Shown here: piece after piece, positions 1-9,939 of the stretch
Position numbering within the stretch: position 1 is the stretch's first letter
Layout: each line of letters begins with the position of its first letter
Source of the DNA: Corynebacterium glucuronolyticum
GTDB taxonomy: Bacteria > Actinomycetota > Actinomycetes > Mycobacteriales > Mycobacteriaceae
Reading direction: 5' to 3'
NCBI GenBank assembly: GCA_022772305.1
Contig: JALFAQ010000017.1
Coordinates: forward strand, 1 to 43,272
Length of the DNA: 43,272 nt
Made by a program: the position numbers and the translations under genes
Notes under the pieces: generated by a model
What the model was told of the DNA's origin: nothing
Database searches by the model: none
The model's input: only the letters and a program-made list of their open reading frames with translations

Positions 1-221
1 ATGGCGGCATCCCGGCACGTTATCTGTTTGGTGGTGGCTGTGGTGGTGCCGAAGTAGATTCCTGCCAGGCGGTGAATCTGCTTGCCTAAGGCCGGCCCCG
101 CACCATGTTTGACCAGTTGTGTCACCGACATATCCTGGTACGGCTCAAGAATACGGGTGACCGTTTGCGAGTACAAGGTAAGAAAACCAAACCCCCGAGA
201 TGTATCCATACCCCACACCAT
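1..221 (-). CDS. Unidentified partial reading frame running off the left edge
   Basis: On the minus strand an open frame runs from an ATG at 221 down to base 1 with no stop, giving about 73 residues and continuing outside the window. The same frame stays open a little further upstream, so the start is uncertain. Visible pieces include GMDTSRGFGFLTLYSQTV and ILEPYQDMSVTQLVKHGAG. I do not recognise the family, and no good ribosome binding site precedes the ATG. It lies directly downstream of the DNA-binding protein gene on the same strand. It could be the start of a real gene, a decayed mobile-element gene, or a chance open frame. Confidence 0.25.
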   Translation of the reverse strand, partial: MVWGMDTSRGFGFLTLYSQTVTRILEPYQDMSVTQLVKHGAGPALGKQIHRLAGIYFGTTTATTKQITCRDAA

Positions 222-276
222 AACGGTGCCGAAGGCACCCCGCAGCACACAACGGGGACAAAGACACCCCCGAAGG

Positions 277-645
277 CTAGAAGGCCATCGCCTGGGCGCG
301 GCGGAGGACCTCGCGGGCGAGGTGGCCGTGGAAGGCATCGACGGGGCGACCGGGGAGGGTTTTGTCTTCGGTGAAGAAGTAACGAAGAATCTCCTCGTCG
401 TTGTAGCCACCGTCGGCAAGAACCGTGATTGCTCCGGTTACATGCTTGTTGAGGGTGTCATCGCCGTTGAAGAAGCGCTTGGGGATGCACAGTTCCTTAC
501 CGGATTTAACAGCAATGACCTTGTGATCTTTGAGTAGCTGCTTAACGCGGCTAAAGGGGACTCCGAGAAGATCGGCTACCTCGTCGAGAGTGTAGAGGGG
601 CTCGCCTTCCGGCAGGACGTTTTCAGAAACTGGTACTGAACTCAC
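277..645 (-). CDS. Rv2175c-family DNA-binding protein (likely PknL substrate)
   Basis: A 122-residue protein with an N-terminal helix-turn-helix (about residues 17-55, containing YTLDEVADLLGVP and RVKQLLKDHKV) and a small C-terminal domain ending in RRAQAMAF. Length and pattern match Rv2175c, the mycobacterial DNA-binding protein phosphorylated by PknL in its flexible N-terminus. Here it is divergent from pknL across a 68-base gap, the same pairing as in Mycobacterium, which supports the call. The start is GTG at 645. The AGGAG lies only 1-2 bases upstream, too close for a normal ribosome binding site, while a weak -10-like TACGTT sits 7 bases upstream, so a leaderless transcript is possible. 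The DNA target is unknown. Confidence 0.85.
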   Translation of the reverse strand: MSSVPVSENVLPEGEPLYTLDEVADLLGVPFSRVKQLLKDHKVIAVKSGKELCIPKRFFNGDDTLNKHVTGAITVLADGGYNDEEILRYFFTEDKTLPGRPVDAFHGHLAREVLRRAQAMAF

Positions 646-713
646 ACTCCTAAACGTACCTTATCCCCTCCCCTAAATGGCATGCGGGGACCAATATAAG
701 CAATACTTGGAGC

Positions 714-2858
714 ATGACTGGCCCTCGCAATGGAGAATTACTCGACGATCGTTACCGCGTCGAGCGCCCGATCGCGCGCGGCGGAATGTCCACGGTGTAT
801 CGCTGTGTGGACACCCGCTTGGGACGCAACGTGGCAGCGAAGGTGCTGGCACCTGAGCTGTCTGCGGATCCCGCTGCGCGCTCGCACTTTAAGCGCGAGG
901 CCCGGGCGATGGCTCAGCTCAGCCACCCTTGTCTTGTGAACGTCTATGACACGGGCTCTGACGGTGCCTACGATTTCCTCATCATGGAGCTCATCACCGG
1001 GGGTACCTTGCGGGAGCTCACGGCCGAACGTGGGCCCATGCCTCCGCACGCGGCGACCGCCGTCATGGCACCTGTTTTGACGGGGCTGGCGGTGGCACAC
1101 CGGGCGGGGATGGTGCACCGCGACATTAAGCCTGACAATATTTTGATTAACGGCGACCACCAGGTGAAGCTGTCGGATTTCGGACTCGTCAGGGCAGCGT
1201 CGACAAGCGTGACGGGTTCCCACAAGATCGCGGGGACGGTCGCCTACCTTAGCCCCGAGCAAGTCACCGGGGCACCTATCGGACCGGCCTCCGACGTGTA
1301 CTCCGCCGGTATCGTGCTGTTCGAGCTCCTGACGGGGCAGACGCCGTTTTCCGGAGCGGATGTATACGAGCATGCGCAGGCCCGCGTTACCGGTATTGTT
1401 CCGCCTCCTAGCACGCTTATCGACGGTGTTCCCCACCTCTTCGATCACCTCATCGCCACCGCCACGGCGCGAGAACCCGAGGAACGGTTCAGCGATGCGC
1501 AGGAGTTCCTCGATGCGCTCGAAGATGTAGCCAGAGAGCTGCAGCTGCCGGCATACGAGGTGCCAGTGCCGGAAAACACGGCGGCCCGGCGCGCAGGATC
1601 CAATCTCACCGCGGCCACCGACGTGCTTACCCGCACGGGCAACGAAACGGCCGTTTTGCCTGCTACTGTCCCGCCGGCGCCCAATCCGGAAACGGCAGTC
1701 TTACCGGCTAGTGGCGGTACTAGCGAACTCGCGCAGTACGTACAACCGCGTCAGCCTGCGCCTGAGCCGACGTATGAGCCGGAGGTGACCGAACCTCCAG
1801 AGAAGGTCTCCAACCGCTCTGTGGGGAAATTCATCGCCTGGTTCATCGCCGTTGCACTCATCGCCGCAGCCGTCGGCGTGGGCGGCTGGTGGTTTGGCTC
1901 CGGTCGCTACGGAGAGCTGCCCGACATCACCGGGCTGAGCCAGGAGGCCGCCGCCGCACAAATCGATAATGCCGGCTTCGAGCCGGTGGTGATTGAGGTG
2001 TACGACAACGACATCCCAAAAGGCCAGGCCACGGGGACTGATCCGAAAACCGGCGAACGCCAGGTCCGCGGACGATCCGTCGCGCTTTTTATGTCGCTGG
2101 GGAAGCCGACGGTTCCTGCCATTCCGGCATCGGGAAGTGCAGGGGAATTTGAGGCTGCGCTGAAAGACCGGACGCTCACTCCTGTCCTGGGCGATACCGT
2201 CTACTCCGATTCCGTTGCCGAGGGGCTTGTGGCGACGAGTTCCCCCGCACCGGGCGAAGAAGTTTCTGTCGGCTCCAGCGTGACGGTACACCTGTCCAAG
2301 GGGAAGAAGCCTGTCACCATCCCCGACATCGTGGGCAAGAAGCTGGAAGACGCGATCGACGCGCTAAAGAAAACAGGCCTGGATCTTGGAGAGACGACGA
2401 AGGAATTCTCCTCCAAGATACCGGGAGGCTCCGTCATCGCCTCCTCCCCGAAGGCGAGCGAGACAATCGGGTCTGGCTCTTCTGTCGACCTCGTCGTGTC
2501 GAACGCACTGACTGTCCCTGATGTGTCGGGAAAGACTGTCTCCGAGGCATTGGCGACACTGAAGGAAGCCGGTTTTGAGGGCACTACCGATGCCAATTCT
2601 GGAATGGTCTCCGAGGTGTACCCCAAGCCCGGCACTCTCGTCGAGCCACAGGACAACAAGGTGGATCTAGTGGTGTCGGATAAAGTAATCGTCCCGGATC
2701 TCACTGGGATGACCCGGGACGAAATTGATAAGGAGCTGCGCTCGCTTGGCCTATCGGCCAAGCTGTATGGAACCTCCAATGGAAAGGCCTACAGGCAGAG
2801 CCCAACGGCGAGAACAATCGTCGACAAGCAAGATACCCTCCGTGTGTGGCTGAGGTAA
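714..2858 (+). CDS. pknL: Serine/threonine protein kinase PknL with five PASTA repeats
   Basis: A 714-residue membrane kinase. The cytoplasmic kinase domain (about 13-275) has ATP-binding Lys43 in AAKVL, the catalytic loop HRDIKPDN at 135-142, DFG at 155-157 and a Ser/Thr-rich activation loop (163-175) ending in GTVAYLSPEQ. A Pro/Glu-rich juxtamembrane linker follows, then one transmembrane helix at about 372-394 and about 320 extracellular residues that divide into five PASTA-like repeats (TxPDxxGxxxxEA pattern). PASTA repeats are known to bind peptidoglycan or lipid II, so a wall-sensing role is expected. M. tuberculosis PknL lacks PASTA repeats; corynebacterial versions carry them. The ATG at 714 has GGAG only 2 bases upstream and an AATACT -10-like hexamer 6 bases upstream, so transcription may be leaderless. 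It converges on aroG with a 7-base gap. Confidence 0.92.
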   Translation: MTGPRNGELLDDRYRVERPIARGGMSTVYRCVDTRLGRNVAAKVLAPELSADPAARSHFKREARAMAQLSHPCLVNVYDTGSDGAYDFLIMELITGGTLRELTAERGPMPPHAATAVMAPVLTGLAVAHRAGMVHRDIKPDNILINGDHQVKLSDFGLVRAASTSVTGSHKIAGTVAYLSPEQVTGAPIGPASDVYSAGIVLFELLTGQTPFSGADVYEHAQARVTGIVPPPSTLIDGVPHLFDHLIATATAREPEERFSDAQEFLDALEDVARELQLPAYEVPVPENTAARRAGSNLTAATDVLTRTGNETAVLPATVPPAPNPETAVLPASGGTSELAQYVQPRQPAPEPTYEPEVTEPPEKVSNRSVGKFIAWFIAVALIAAAVGVGGWWFGSGRYGELPDITGLSQEAAAAQIDNAGFEPVVIEVYDNDIPKGQATGTDPKTGERQVRGRSVALFMSLGKPTVPAIPASGSAGEFEAALKDRTLTPVLGDTVYSDSVAEGLVATSSPAPGEEVSVGSSVTVHLSKGKKPVTIPDIVGKKLEDAIDALKKTGLDLGETTKEFSSKIPGGSVIASSPKASETIGSGSSVDLVVSNALTVPDVSGKTVSEALATLKEAGFEGTTDANSGMVSEVYPKPGTLVEPQDNKVDLVVSDKVIVPDLTGMTRDEIDKELRSLGLSAKLYGTSNGKAYRQSPTARTIVDKQDTLRVWLR

Positions 2859-2865
2859 CCAGCCC

Positions 2866-4263
<1,398 letters not shown>

Positions 4264-4349
4264 TCATTAATTCTTAGCACGTCCGAAGAATTACTACCAC
4301 TTCCGCCCCTATTTGTCTCGCGCAATGGAACCCGGCGGACGGGGGCAAC

Positions 4350-4856
4350 CTACACCGCGGAGTTTCGGGCGGAAAGAGGAAACACAGCCATGCACGCATT
4401 GAATTTGGCGAGGTTGTGACGCGCGTCTACGAGCGCGTCGTGATTGCCCTCCGGAACTTCGGGCAGCCGGGGTCGACCCGCCATTTCCCAGTACTGCTTG
4501 AGCTCATAGGTAAACCTGGGCATATCACCCGGAAGGTCTTTCATCTCACCGAACAGTTGCGCCAGGACGATGTGGTCATAATCGCCCACCCATGCCCACA
4601 TCTGTGGCCGGGCACCGTCGGTATGAACGAAACGGTAAACCTCGTCAGTGATCTGCGAAAGCGATTTCCACGCAGGATCATCCCGTTGTGGCAGCTTGGG
4701 CAGGACCTGGGCGCGCACGAACTGGCCGGCACGACTTGCATCAAACTCTGTGGACACGGCGTAGTACTCGCGTCCGTCCTCGGCAACAATGCCAATAGAG
4801 ATCAAGTCGATGGTCGAGCCATCTTCTATAAATTCGGTGTCATAAAAATAGCGCAC
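4350..4856 (-). CDS. Rv2179c-type 3'-5' exoribonuclease (DEDD fold)
   Basis: About 168 residues beginning VRYFYDTEFIEDGSTIDL, very close to the start of Rv2179c, a small RNase T/DEDD-fold 3'-5' exoribonuclease. The first acidic metal ligands are in YDTEF; a further acidic motif, HDALVDARHN, lies near the C-terminus, and WAWVGDYDHIVLAQLFG lies between. I chose the GTG at 4856 because the family begins exactly at this (M/V)RYFYDTEF. In-frame GTGs at 4871 and 4889 would add 5 or 11 residues with no family support. The gene follows the acyltransferase on the same strand after about 167 bases containing a large inverted repeat. Confidence 0.85.
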   Translation of the reverse strand: MRYFYDTEFIEDGSTIDLISIGIVAEDGREYYAVSTEFDASRAGQFVRAQVLPKLPQRDDPAWKSLSQITDEVYRFVHTDGARPQMWAWVGDYDHIVLAQLFGEMKDLPGDMPRFTYELKQYWEMAGRPRLPEVPEGNHDALVDARHNLAKFNACMAVFPLSARNSAV

Positions 4857-4952
4857 GCAGGATTTTTCCACATTCTGCAACGGCAACACCCACAGGTTTT
4901 ATCGGGAAAACCCTTAGGTGGCCTAGGTATACATTCCATCCCCCAATGTAAT

Positions 4953-5006
4953 CCCCCGATTTCCCACATACGGGATATGTGAGTTACAACACACGGAAAT
5001 CGGGGG
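4953..5006 (-). terminator. Nested inverted repeat between acyltransferase and exoribonuclease genes
   Basis: The outer arms CCCCCGATTTCC (4953-4964) and GGAAATCGGGGG (4995-5006) are perfectly complementary over 12 bases. The 30-base loop holds a second hairpin, CACATA (4965-4970) with TATGTG (4976-4981). It lies 17 bases past the acyltransferase stop on the minus strand. No U-tract follows, so it may stop transcription inefficiently, stabilise the upstream mRNA, or act as a DNA-level palindrome. Confidence 0.45.
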
Positions 5007-5023
5007 TACTGCGTGGCAGCGTT

Positions 5024-5758
5024 TTACGAACGTGGCTCAGCGCCTTCGGGGTAACCCTCTCCCGCAGCGAGTGCCTTTTTCACGTCTGCTGCGTACACAT
5101 CGACGTAGTCGGTGCCCACGGCCTCGGCAAGGACGTGCATGACGTGATCGACAACCGCGCGCTGAGCCTCGTAGCTCCCCGGAGTCAGCCCCTTTGCGGA
5201 TGCAAACGCGTCGGCATCGATAGGCTCACACACAACGATTTCTACCTTCATCGGGCGAAGGAACCAGGAACCGATGGGGTTCGCCCTGCCCGAACCACGC
5301 ATGGCGATAGGAATGATCTTCTCGCCCGTCTCAAAGGCAATCTTGGCTACACCGCGCTTGCCCTTGTAGACGCGACCGTCCGGGCTACGAGTGCCCTCCG
5401 GATAAATGCCGAACAAGTCACCCTTGGCCAAAACACCACGGGCAGCCTCGACAGCTGCGTCCGTAGCGGCGGACGAATTACGGTCTACCGGAATCTGGCC
5501 GACAGAAGTAAAAAACCACTTCTGGATCTTGCCCACGATCCCCTCCCCCACGAAATACTCCTTCTTGGCAAGGAAGGTGATCTGCCGCGGGCAGAGCAGG
5601 GGGAGGAAGAACGAGTCAACAACAGACTGGTGAGAGGAGGCGAGGATTGCCGGTCCCGAGGTGGGGATTCGCTCCGCGTGGTAAATCTTTGGCCGGTTAT
5701 ACACGTATAAAAACGGACCAAGAACGGACTTGAAAAGCGAATACCACTTGTTATGCAT
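5024..5758 (-). CDS. 1-acyl-sn-glycerol-3-phosphate acyltransferase (PlsC family)
   Basis: A 244-residue membrane-associated acyltransferase. The catalytic HX4D motif is HQSVVD (around residues 43-48), and the phosphate-binding motif is FGIYPEGTRSPDG (around 115-127). The family transfers an acyl chain to lysophosphatidic acid to make phosphatidic acid, the precursor of membrane phospholipids and PIMs. The N-terminal stretch SLFKSVLGPFLYVYN is hydrophobic and probably membrane-apposed. It corresponds to Rv2182c. The ATG at 5758 has an AGGA about 8 bases upstream. The ROK kinase gene lies 35 bases upstream on the same strand, suggesting co-transcription. Confidence 0.88.
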   Translation of the reverse strand: MHNKWYSLFKSVLGPFLYVYNRPKIYHAERIPTSGPAILASSHQSVVDSFFLPLLCPRQITFLAKKEYFVGEGIVGKIQKWFFTSVGQIPVDRNSSAATDAAVEAARGVLAKGDLFGIYPEGTRSPDGRVYKGKRGVAKIAFETGEKIIPIAMRGSGRANPIGSWFLRPMKVEIVVCEPIDADAFASAKGLTPGSYEAQRAVVDHVMHVLAEAVGTDYVDVYAADVKKALAAGEGYPEGAEPRS

Positions 5759-5793
5759 AAAACAATCCTAAGCCAACCGGGGTTTTAACGGGG

Positions 5794-6756
5794 TTACAAA
5801 ACGGCCTCGCGAGCGAGGTCGGATACACCGATCATACCCGCCGAGGATCCCAATTCCGCAGTCTTCAACCTGGCAAGTTTCCTGAACCCCGACCCCACAA
5901 TCGACTCGGAATATACTTCTTGCGCCTTATCCAGGTACAACGGTGCCTCATCTGCGACACCGCCGGCGATGACGATAAGCTCCGGATCCAAAACATCCGA
6001 GACAATACTCAGACCGTGCCCCAGCCACATAGCAAAATTATTCACCACGGCCTGAGCAGCCGGATCCCCGCGCTTCGCTGCGGCCATAATGACTCGCCCA
6101 CTGATTTTTTCCGGTCGATCGTGATACGTCCGGGCGAGCTCTGATTCCTCGAACTGAGCACAGCCGATGACCTCGCGGGCAGTGTCTTCCAACGCTGTTC
6201 CTGAGCAGTACCTCTCGAGGCAGCCGTTCTTCCCACACGAACACGGTCGTCCGCCGGGAACAACCACCAGGTGTCCAAACTCCGGGGCGACACCGTAGGC
6301 CCCGCGATAGATCTGGCCATCGATCATCAGCGTTGCGCCAATGCCTGTGCCAATCGCGAAAAGCACCCATGTCTCGGCATGCATGGCTGCACCGAAGCGG
6401 TACTCACCCCAGGCCGCCGAGTTCGCGTCGTGTTCAATCCTGACGGGCATCCTCAACATGTCTTCCAGGTGCTTACGGACAGGCGCGTTGCGCCATGGAA
6501 CGTGTGGACCAAACGAGACCGTTTCAAGCTGCGGGTCGATGAAGCCTGCAATTGCTAACCCACAGGCTTTCACATCCCACGAGGAACGAAGCTTATTGGC
6601 GACATGGACGATGCCACGTTCCATCATCTCTTCAGATGACGGGGTGGGGATCTGCGCGGAATCCAAAATCGTGCCATTGTGGTCGACGACGCCACCCCTC
6701 AGGTTCGTTCCCCCTATGTCGAACCCCAGGGTAAGGGGAGACTTTGTTCTCGTCAT
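5794..6756 (-). CDS. glk: ROK-family glucokinase
   Basis: A 320-residue sugar kinase. The N-terminal phosphate motif LGFDIGGTNLRGGVVD is followed by the substrate motif IEHDANSAAWGEY, and the ROK zinc motif CSCGKNGCLERYC sits at about residues 174-186. The C-terminal part has VIAGGVADEAPLYL. These are the hallmarks of ROK glucokinases, which phosphorylate free intracellular glucose. The position next to pimB matches C. glutamicum glk (cg2399, from memory). It has no N-terminal DNA-binding domain, so it is a kinase and not a ROK repressor. ATG at 6756, with GGAGG about 11 bases upstream. Strict sugar specificity cannot be read from sequence. Confidence 0.88.
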   Translation of the reverse strand: MTRTKSPLTLGFDIGGTNLRGGVVDHNGTILDSAQIPTPSSEEMMERGIVHVANKLRSSWDVKACGLAIAGFIDPQLETVSFGPHVPWRNAPVRKHLEDMLRMPVRIEHDANSAAWGEYRFGAAMHAETWVLFAIGTGIGATLMIDGQIYRGAYGVAPEFGHLVVVPGGRPCSCGKNGCLERYCSGTALEDTAREVIGCAQFEESELARTYHDRPEKISGRVIMAAAKRGDPAAQAVVNNFAMWLGHGLSIVSDVLDPELIVIAGGVADEAPLYLDKAQEVYSESIVGSGFRKLARLKTAELGSSAGMIGVSDLAREAVL

Positions 6757-6805
6757 CGGTGGGTGAACCTCCAGAGCTTCCTCTTTGCGCGAATGTAAAA
6801 GCTAA

Positions 6806-7888
6806 TTATAGCGCCAGGACACGCTGGGCTATCTTTCCTATTCTCTCCCAACTCCAGTTGCGCTCCACATATTCCCTGCCGGCAGTGCCCATCCGGGCCC
6901 GCAGCGCCGGATCCGCAAGAAGCGCATCCAGCTGCTCGGTAAGTTCCTTCGGCGAACCTGCAACGAAACCTGTCTCCGAGGTCACCGTCTCCTGCGCACC
7001 ACCGGACGCTCCGGCTATCACAGGCACTGCGCACGCCTGCGCTTCAAGATAGACAATGCCCAGGCCTTCCACATCTAGACCACCTAGCCTGGTTCTCGCA
7101 GGCATGGCAAAGACATCGGCGGCGCGGATGTAATCAACCATCTCGGCTCCTCTCACTCGGCCTGTAAAAGTAACAGGGAGCCCCTCTGCGAGGCCTTTCA
7201 GCCTGTCAGCATCCGGCCCCTCCCCGACGATGACCAGTCGCACCGGATAGTGCTGTGCTAGGTCTGGCAAGGCACGGATGAGCCAGTCTTGCCCCTTCCT
7301 GCGGACAAGCCGGGAGACACAGACAACCCACAATTCTCCGGGGTGTGCAAATCCTTCCCCCGGGGTGAACCGGTGTACGTCTACGCCTGAGGGCATGTGC
7401 ACGTAGGAGGTATGCGGGGCCAGCACCGGTGCTAGCTGTCGGCGAGTGTATTCGGAGATGTAGGTGACGATATCGGCATCCCGCGAGATTTTTCGTACAG
7501 CCTGGCGGGCGACGGGAATGCGGGTCCATCCAATTTCGTGACCATGCGTGGATGCAACGATTTTCTGTGCACCGGCACGACGGGCGCAGGTTGCAAGAAG
7601 ACCGAGTGGCGCTGCTGCACCGAACCACACGACGTCGATGTTGTATGCGCGGATGATTCTCACCATTGTGCGCGCCACAAACGGCGTGGGAAGCAAAACC
7701 CGTTGCGGGAGTCGATGAACCGTGTACGGTGCCTCCGCGTCGTACTCACGGGCTTCTGGGGCATCCTGTGTGGATGTCAGCACATGAGTGCTTGTCGGAT
7801 CCAGGAAGGACACGAAATCGCGCACGTAGCTTTGGATCCCGCCAATGGTCGGAGGGAAGTCATTAGTAACGACGAGGACACTAGACAT
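6806..7888 (-). CDS. pimB: GT4 phosphatidyl-myo-inositol monomannoside mannosyltransferase PimB
   Basis: A 360-residue GT-B glycosyltransferase. The N-terminal acceptor domain starts VVTNDFPPTIGGIQSYVRDF. The C-terminal donor domain has SRLVRRKGQDWLIRALPDL and the acidic EGLGIVYLEAQACAVPVI segment with the EX7E-type motif of GT4 retaining enzymes. PimB adds the second mannose from GDP-mannose to PIM1 on the cytoplasmic face of the membrane, en route to PIM2, lipomannan and lipoarabinomannan. The ATG at 7888 lies 3 bases beyond the stop of the upstream NlpC/P60 gene and has no clear ribosome binding site, so translation is probably coupled. It matches Rv2188c / cg2400. Confidence 0.9.
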   Translation of the reverse strand: MSSVLVVTNDFPPTIGGIQSYVRDFVSFLDPTSTHVLTSTQDAPEAREYDAEAPYTVHRLPQRVLLPTPFVARTMVRIIRAYNIDVVWFGAAAPLGLLATCARRAGAQKIVASTHGHEIGWTRIPVARQAVRKISRDADIVTYISEYTRRQLAPVLAPHTSYVHMPSGVDVHRFTPGEGFAHPGELWVVCVSRLVRRKGQDWLIRALPDLAQHYPVRLVIVGEGPDADRLKGLAEGLPVTFTGRVRGAEMVDYIRAADVFAMPARTRLGGLDVEGLGIVYLEAQACAVPVIAGASGGAQETVTSETGFVAGSPKELTEQLDALLADPALRARMGTAGREYVERNWSWERIGKIAQRVLAL

Positions 7889-7891
7889 GCA

Positions 7892-8998
7892 CTAGTAGCG
7901 CCGGTAGCCGTAGATGGGCGCGTTATCCAGCGGTACGACCTGGACGGGGATGCCGTAATCGGAGGCATGGACAATCATGCCATTGCCTGCATACATCCCC
8001 ACGTGGCTGGCACCGGCGTAATAGCCGACGATGTCGCCGGGCTGGAGCTCCTCACGGGAGATCGGCGTACCACCGGCCATCTGGGCACCGGACGTGCGTG
8101 GGATGGTAATCCCCTGCTGTTGGTAGGCCCAGTACATCAGACCTGAGCAGTCGAACGCGGAAGGGCCAATTCCGCCCCACTCGTAGGGCGAACCGACTTT
8201 GCTCAGCGCAGCTTCGAGCGCAGACATGCCGACCGGGTTTGTCCCCGTGATTCCCTGGAGAGAGAAGGCGACGGGGCCGTCCTTTTCGATCCACACCTGG
8301 CGGTCCTCTGGGCTCAGCGCATCCACGCGGGAACGGATCTCGTCGGTGCGCACCTTGAGGGCTTCGCGTTCCTTTTCCAGATCTTGTTGCTTCTTGCGCA
8401 ACTGTTCGATCTCGTAGCGTGCGGTAGCCTCCGCGGATTCCACATCGGCAAACTGGTCTGCAGCAAGACGCGTCTGGCGAGCGGCATCCTTGGCCTGCTT
8501 CTCGGCGTTATCACGGAGCGCGTTGAGGTACGAACGCTTCTCAATGACGTGCTGTGGGCTATCAGAGAACCACAGCTTGGAAACGATGTCCCTGTTGCCT
8601 ACCTTGTAGCGGGTACGAGCCACTTCATTGACAGACTCGCGCTTTCGGTTTGCCTCGTCCTTCAGAGCTTCTGCGTGGGCGCGGGCTTCAGCACGACGTG
8701 CCTGGTGCTCTTCGACCCGACGCTCCTCGTCTTCCAGGCTGACCTGGGTAGCCTCGATTTGCTCATTGTGAGCCTCCACGTCCCGCGATGTTGCCTCAAG
8801 GTCATCGATGATCTGCTGGACATCGGAGGGATCTGCCGCGGCGTGAGGCGCATCCATCGGCGGAATCACAAGGAAGCCGCCGAGAACCATCGCGGTTACT
8901 TTTGTCGCCAACGGCGCTACGGGGCGCGCAGGGGCACGATGCTTCCCTTTGCGCCGTCCAGTTACCGCGCTGCGCCTATGGTCATCCACGTAGTTCAC
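7892..8998 (-). CDS. RipC-like secreted NlpC/P60 peptidoglycan endopeptidase with coiled coil
   Basis: A 368-residue exported wall hydrolase. A basic N-terminus (RRKGKHRAPARP) precedes a hydrophobic signal segment (VTAMVLGGFLVIPP, ending near AAADP). A long, charged coiled coil (about 60-215) follows, then a C-terminal NlpC/P60 domain (about 255-368) with catalytic Cys in SAFDCSGLMYWAY, His in GASHVGMYAGNGM and a final HASDYG. The arrangement matches Rv2190c (RipC), where the coiled coil is autoinhibitory or bound by FtsEX and the enzyme cleaves stem peptides during cell separation. The start is GTG at 8998 with GGGAAG about 10 bases upstream. Downstream pimB follows after 3 bases. The 298-base gap upstream holds a TAATAT/TAGAAT -10-like region around 9040-9055 (minus strand) and the terminator of the next gene. 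Confidence 0.9.
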   Translation of the reverse strand: MNYVDDHRRSAVTGRRKGKHRAPARPVAPLATKVTAMVLGGFLVIPPMDAPHAAADPSDVQQIIDDLEATSRDVEAHNEQIEATQVSLEDEERRVEEHQARRAEARAHAEALKDEANRKRESVNEVARTRYKVGNRDIVSKLWFSDSPQHVIEKRSYLNALRDNAEKQAKDAARQTRLAADQFADVESAEATARYEIEQLRKKQQDLEKEREALKVRTDEIRSRVDALSPEDRQVWIEKDGPVAFSLQGITGTNPVGMSALEAALSKVGSPYEWGGIGPSAFDCSGLMYWAYQQQGITIPRTSGAQMAGGTPISREELQPGDIVGYYAGASHVGMYAGNGMIVHASDYGIPVQVVPLDNAPIYGYRRY

Positions 8999-9253
8999 CG
9001 CACTCTTTCTTCCCTCGATGTGTTGCTGCTCGAGAAGATTCTAGCCATATTATCTTTGAACACACATATCTCGACGTTGTTGGCCGTATACAGCATGAAC
9101 TTTATACCTTTTTTATTTCTATGCAGATCAAAAGCAGTGGTGCAAGTGACTTAAGTGGCATTCGATACAGATGAGGCTTACTCCTTGAACCAATCAACAA
9201 ACAATCAACCCTACGATTGACCACTGACAGGCACACGTCGAAAAGCAAGCAGC

Positions 9254-9282
9254 AAAAAACCCTCGCAGATTGCTGCGAGGGG
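9254..9282 (-). terminator. Intrinsic terminator of the short NlpC/P60 gene
   Basis: The arms CCCTCGCAG (9260-9268) and CTGCGAGGG (9273-9281) form a perfect 9-bp stem with a 4-base loop. On the minus strand it is followed by six T residues (9259-9254). It lies 16 bases after the stop codon at 9297, a textbook Rho-independent terminator. Confidence 0.88.
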
Positions 9283-9296
9283 CACGCTGAAAGCTC

Positions 9297-9920
9297 TTAG
9301 AAGCGAACAGCGGAATGGAACGGCATGTAGTCGATCGACGTCTCAGACAGCGGGGTGCCGTAGTTGATGGCGTGGATCACGGTGCCGTGGCCGGTGTAGA
9401 TACCAACGTGCGAAGCTCCAGAGTAGAAGGCGATGATGTCGCCAGCCTGGAGGTTGTCACGGGAGACCGGAGTGCCCTGCGCAGCCTGTGCGTAGGAGGT
9501 ACGCGGAATCTGCTTACCAACCTGAGCGTATGCCCACGTGGTCAGGCCGGAGCAATCGAAAGAGCTGGGGCCAGTTGCGCCGTACTGGTACGGGGAACCA
9601 ATCTTGGTTGCTGCAGCATCGACGATCTGGTTACCTACCGGCTTTACCTCAGGCGCAGCAGGAGCGTTCACAGTTGCAGAGTAGTCAACGGTAGCAGCCT
9701 GCTGATTGAGGGACGGAACCCAGTCACTAATTCCGAGCACCTGGTTGATGTTCGGAACGTTCTCCAGACCCTGCACCTCGAAGGTGATGTTGCTGTTCGG
9801 TACGGTAACCTGAGCGGCAGTTGCAGGCTGGGCGATGACGGCCGTCGCGCCGACGGCGAGCGCCGAAGCGGCTGAACCGTAACGTACAGCTGTATTCGAT
9901 GCCTTAGTGTGCTTACCCAC
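9297..9920 (-). CDS. nlpC: Short secreted NlpC/P60 cell-wall endopeptidase
   Basis: A 207-residue secreted hydrolase. From the GTG at 9920 the protein starts VGKHTKASNTAVRYGSAASA, a classic signal peptide with likely cleavage after QPATAA. A short linker and a C-terminal NlpC/P60 domain (about 100-207) follow, with catalytic Cys in SSFDCSGLTTWAY, His in ASHVGIYTGHG and a final HAINYG. I chose GTG 9920 because GGAG lies 9 bases upstream and the signal peptide starts there; the longer frame back to 10100 would translate the structured leader. It sits between ripC and qcrB as in C. glutamicum, where the gene is nlpC. Probable regulation: an MtrA-type repeat at the promoter and a ydaO-like leader, described separately. 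Confidence 0.9.
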   Translation of the reverse strand: MGKHTKASNTAVRYGSAASALAVGATAVIAQPATAAQVTVPNSNITFEVQGLENVPNINQVLGISDWVPSLNQQAATVDYSATVNAPAAPEVKPVGNQIVDAAATKIGSPYQYGATGPSSFDCSGLTTWAYAQVGKQIPRTSYAQAAQGTPVSRDNLQAGDIIAFYSGASHVGIYTGHGTVIHAINYGTPLSETSIDYMPFHSAVRF

Positions 9921-9939
9921 GGATGTTTTCTCCAAATTT

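Noticed and set aside
4978..4993. GlxR site TGTGA-GTTACA-ACACA
   Set aside because: One arm deviates, it overlaps the hairpin, and it is 120 bases from a small gene; too weak to claim.
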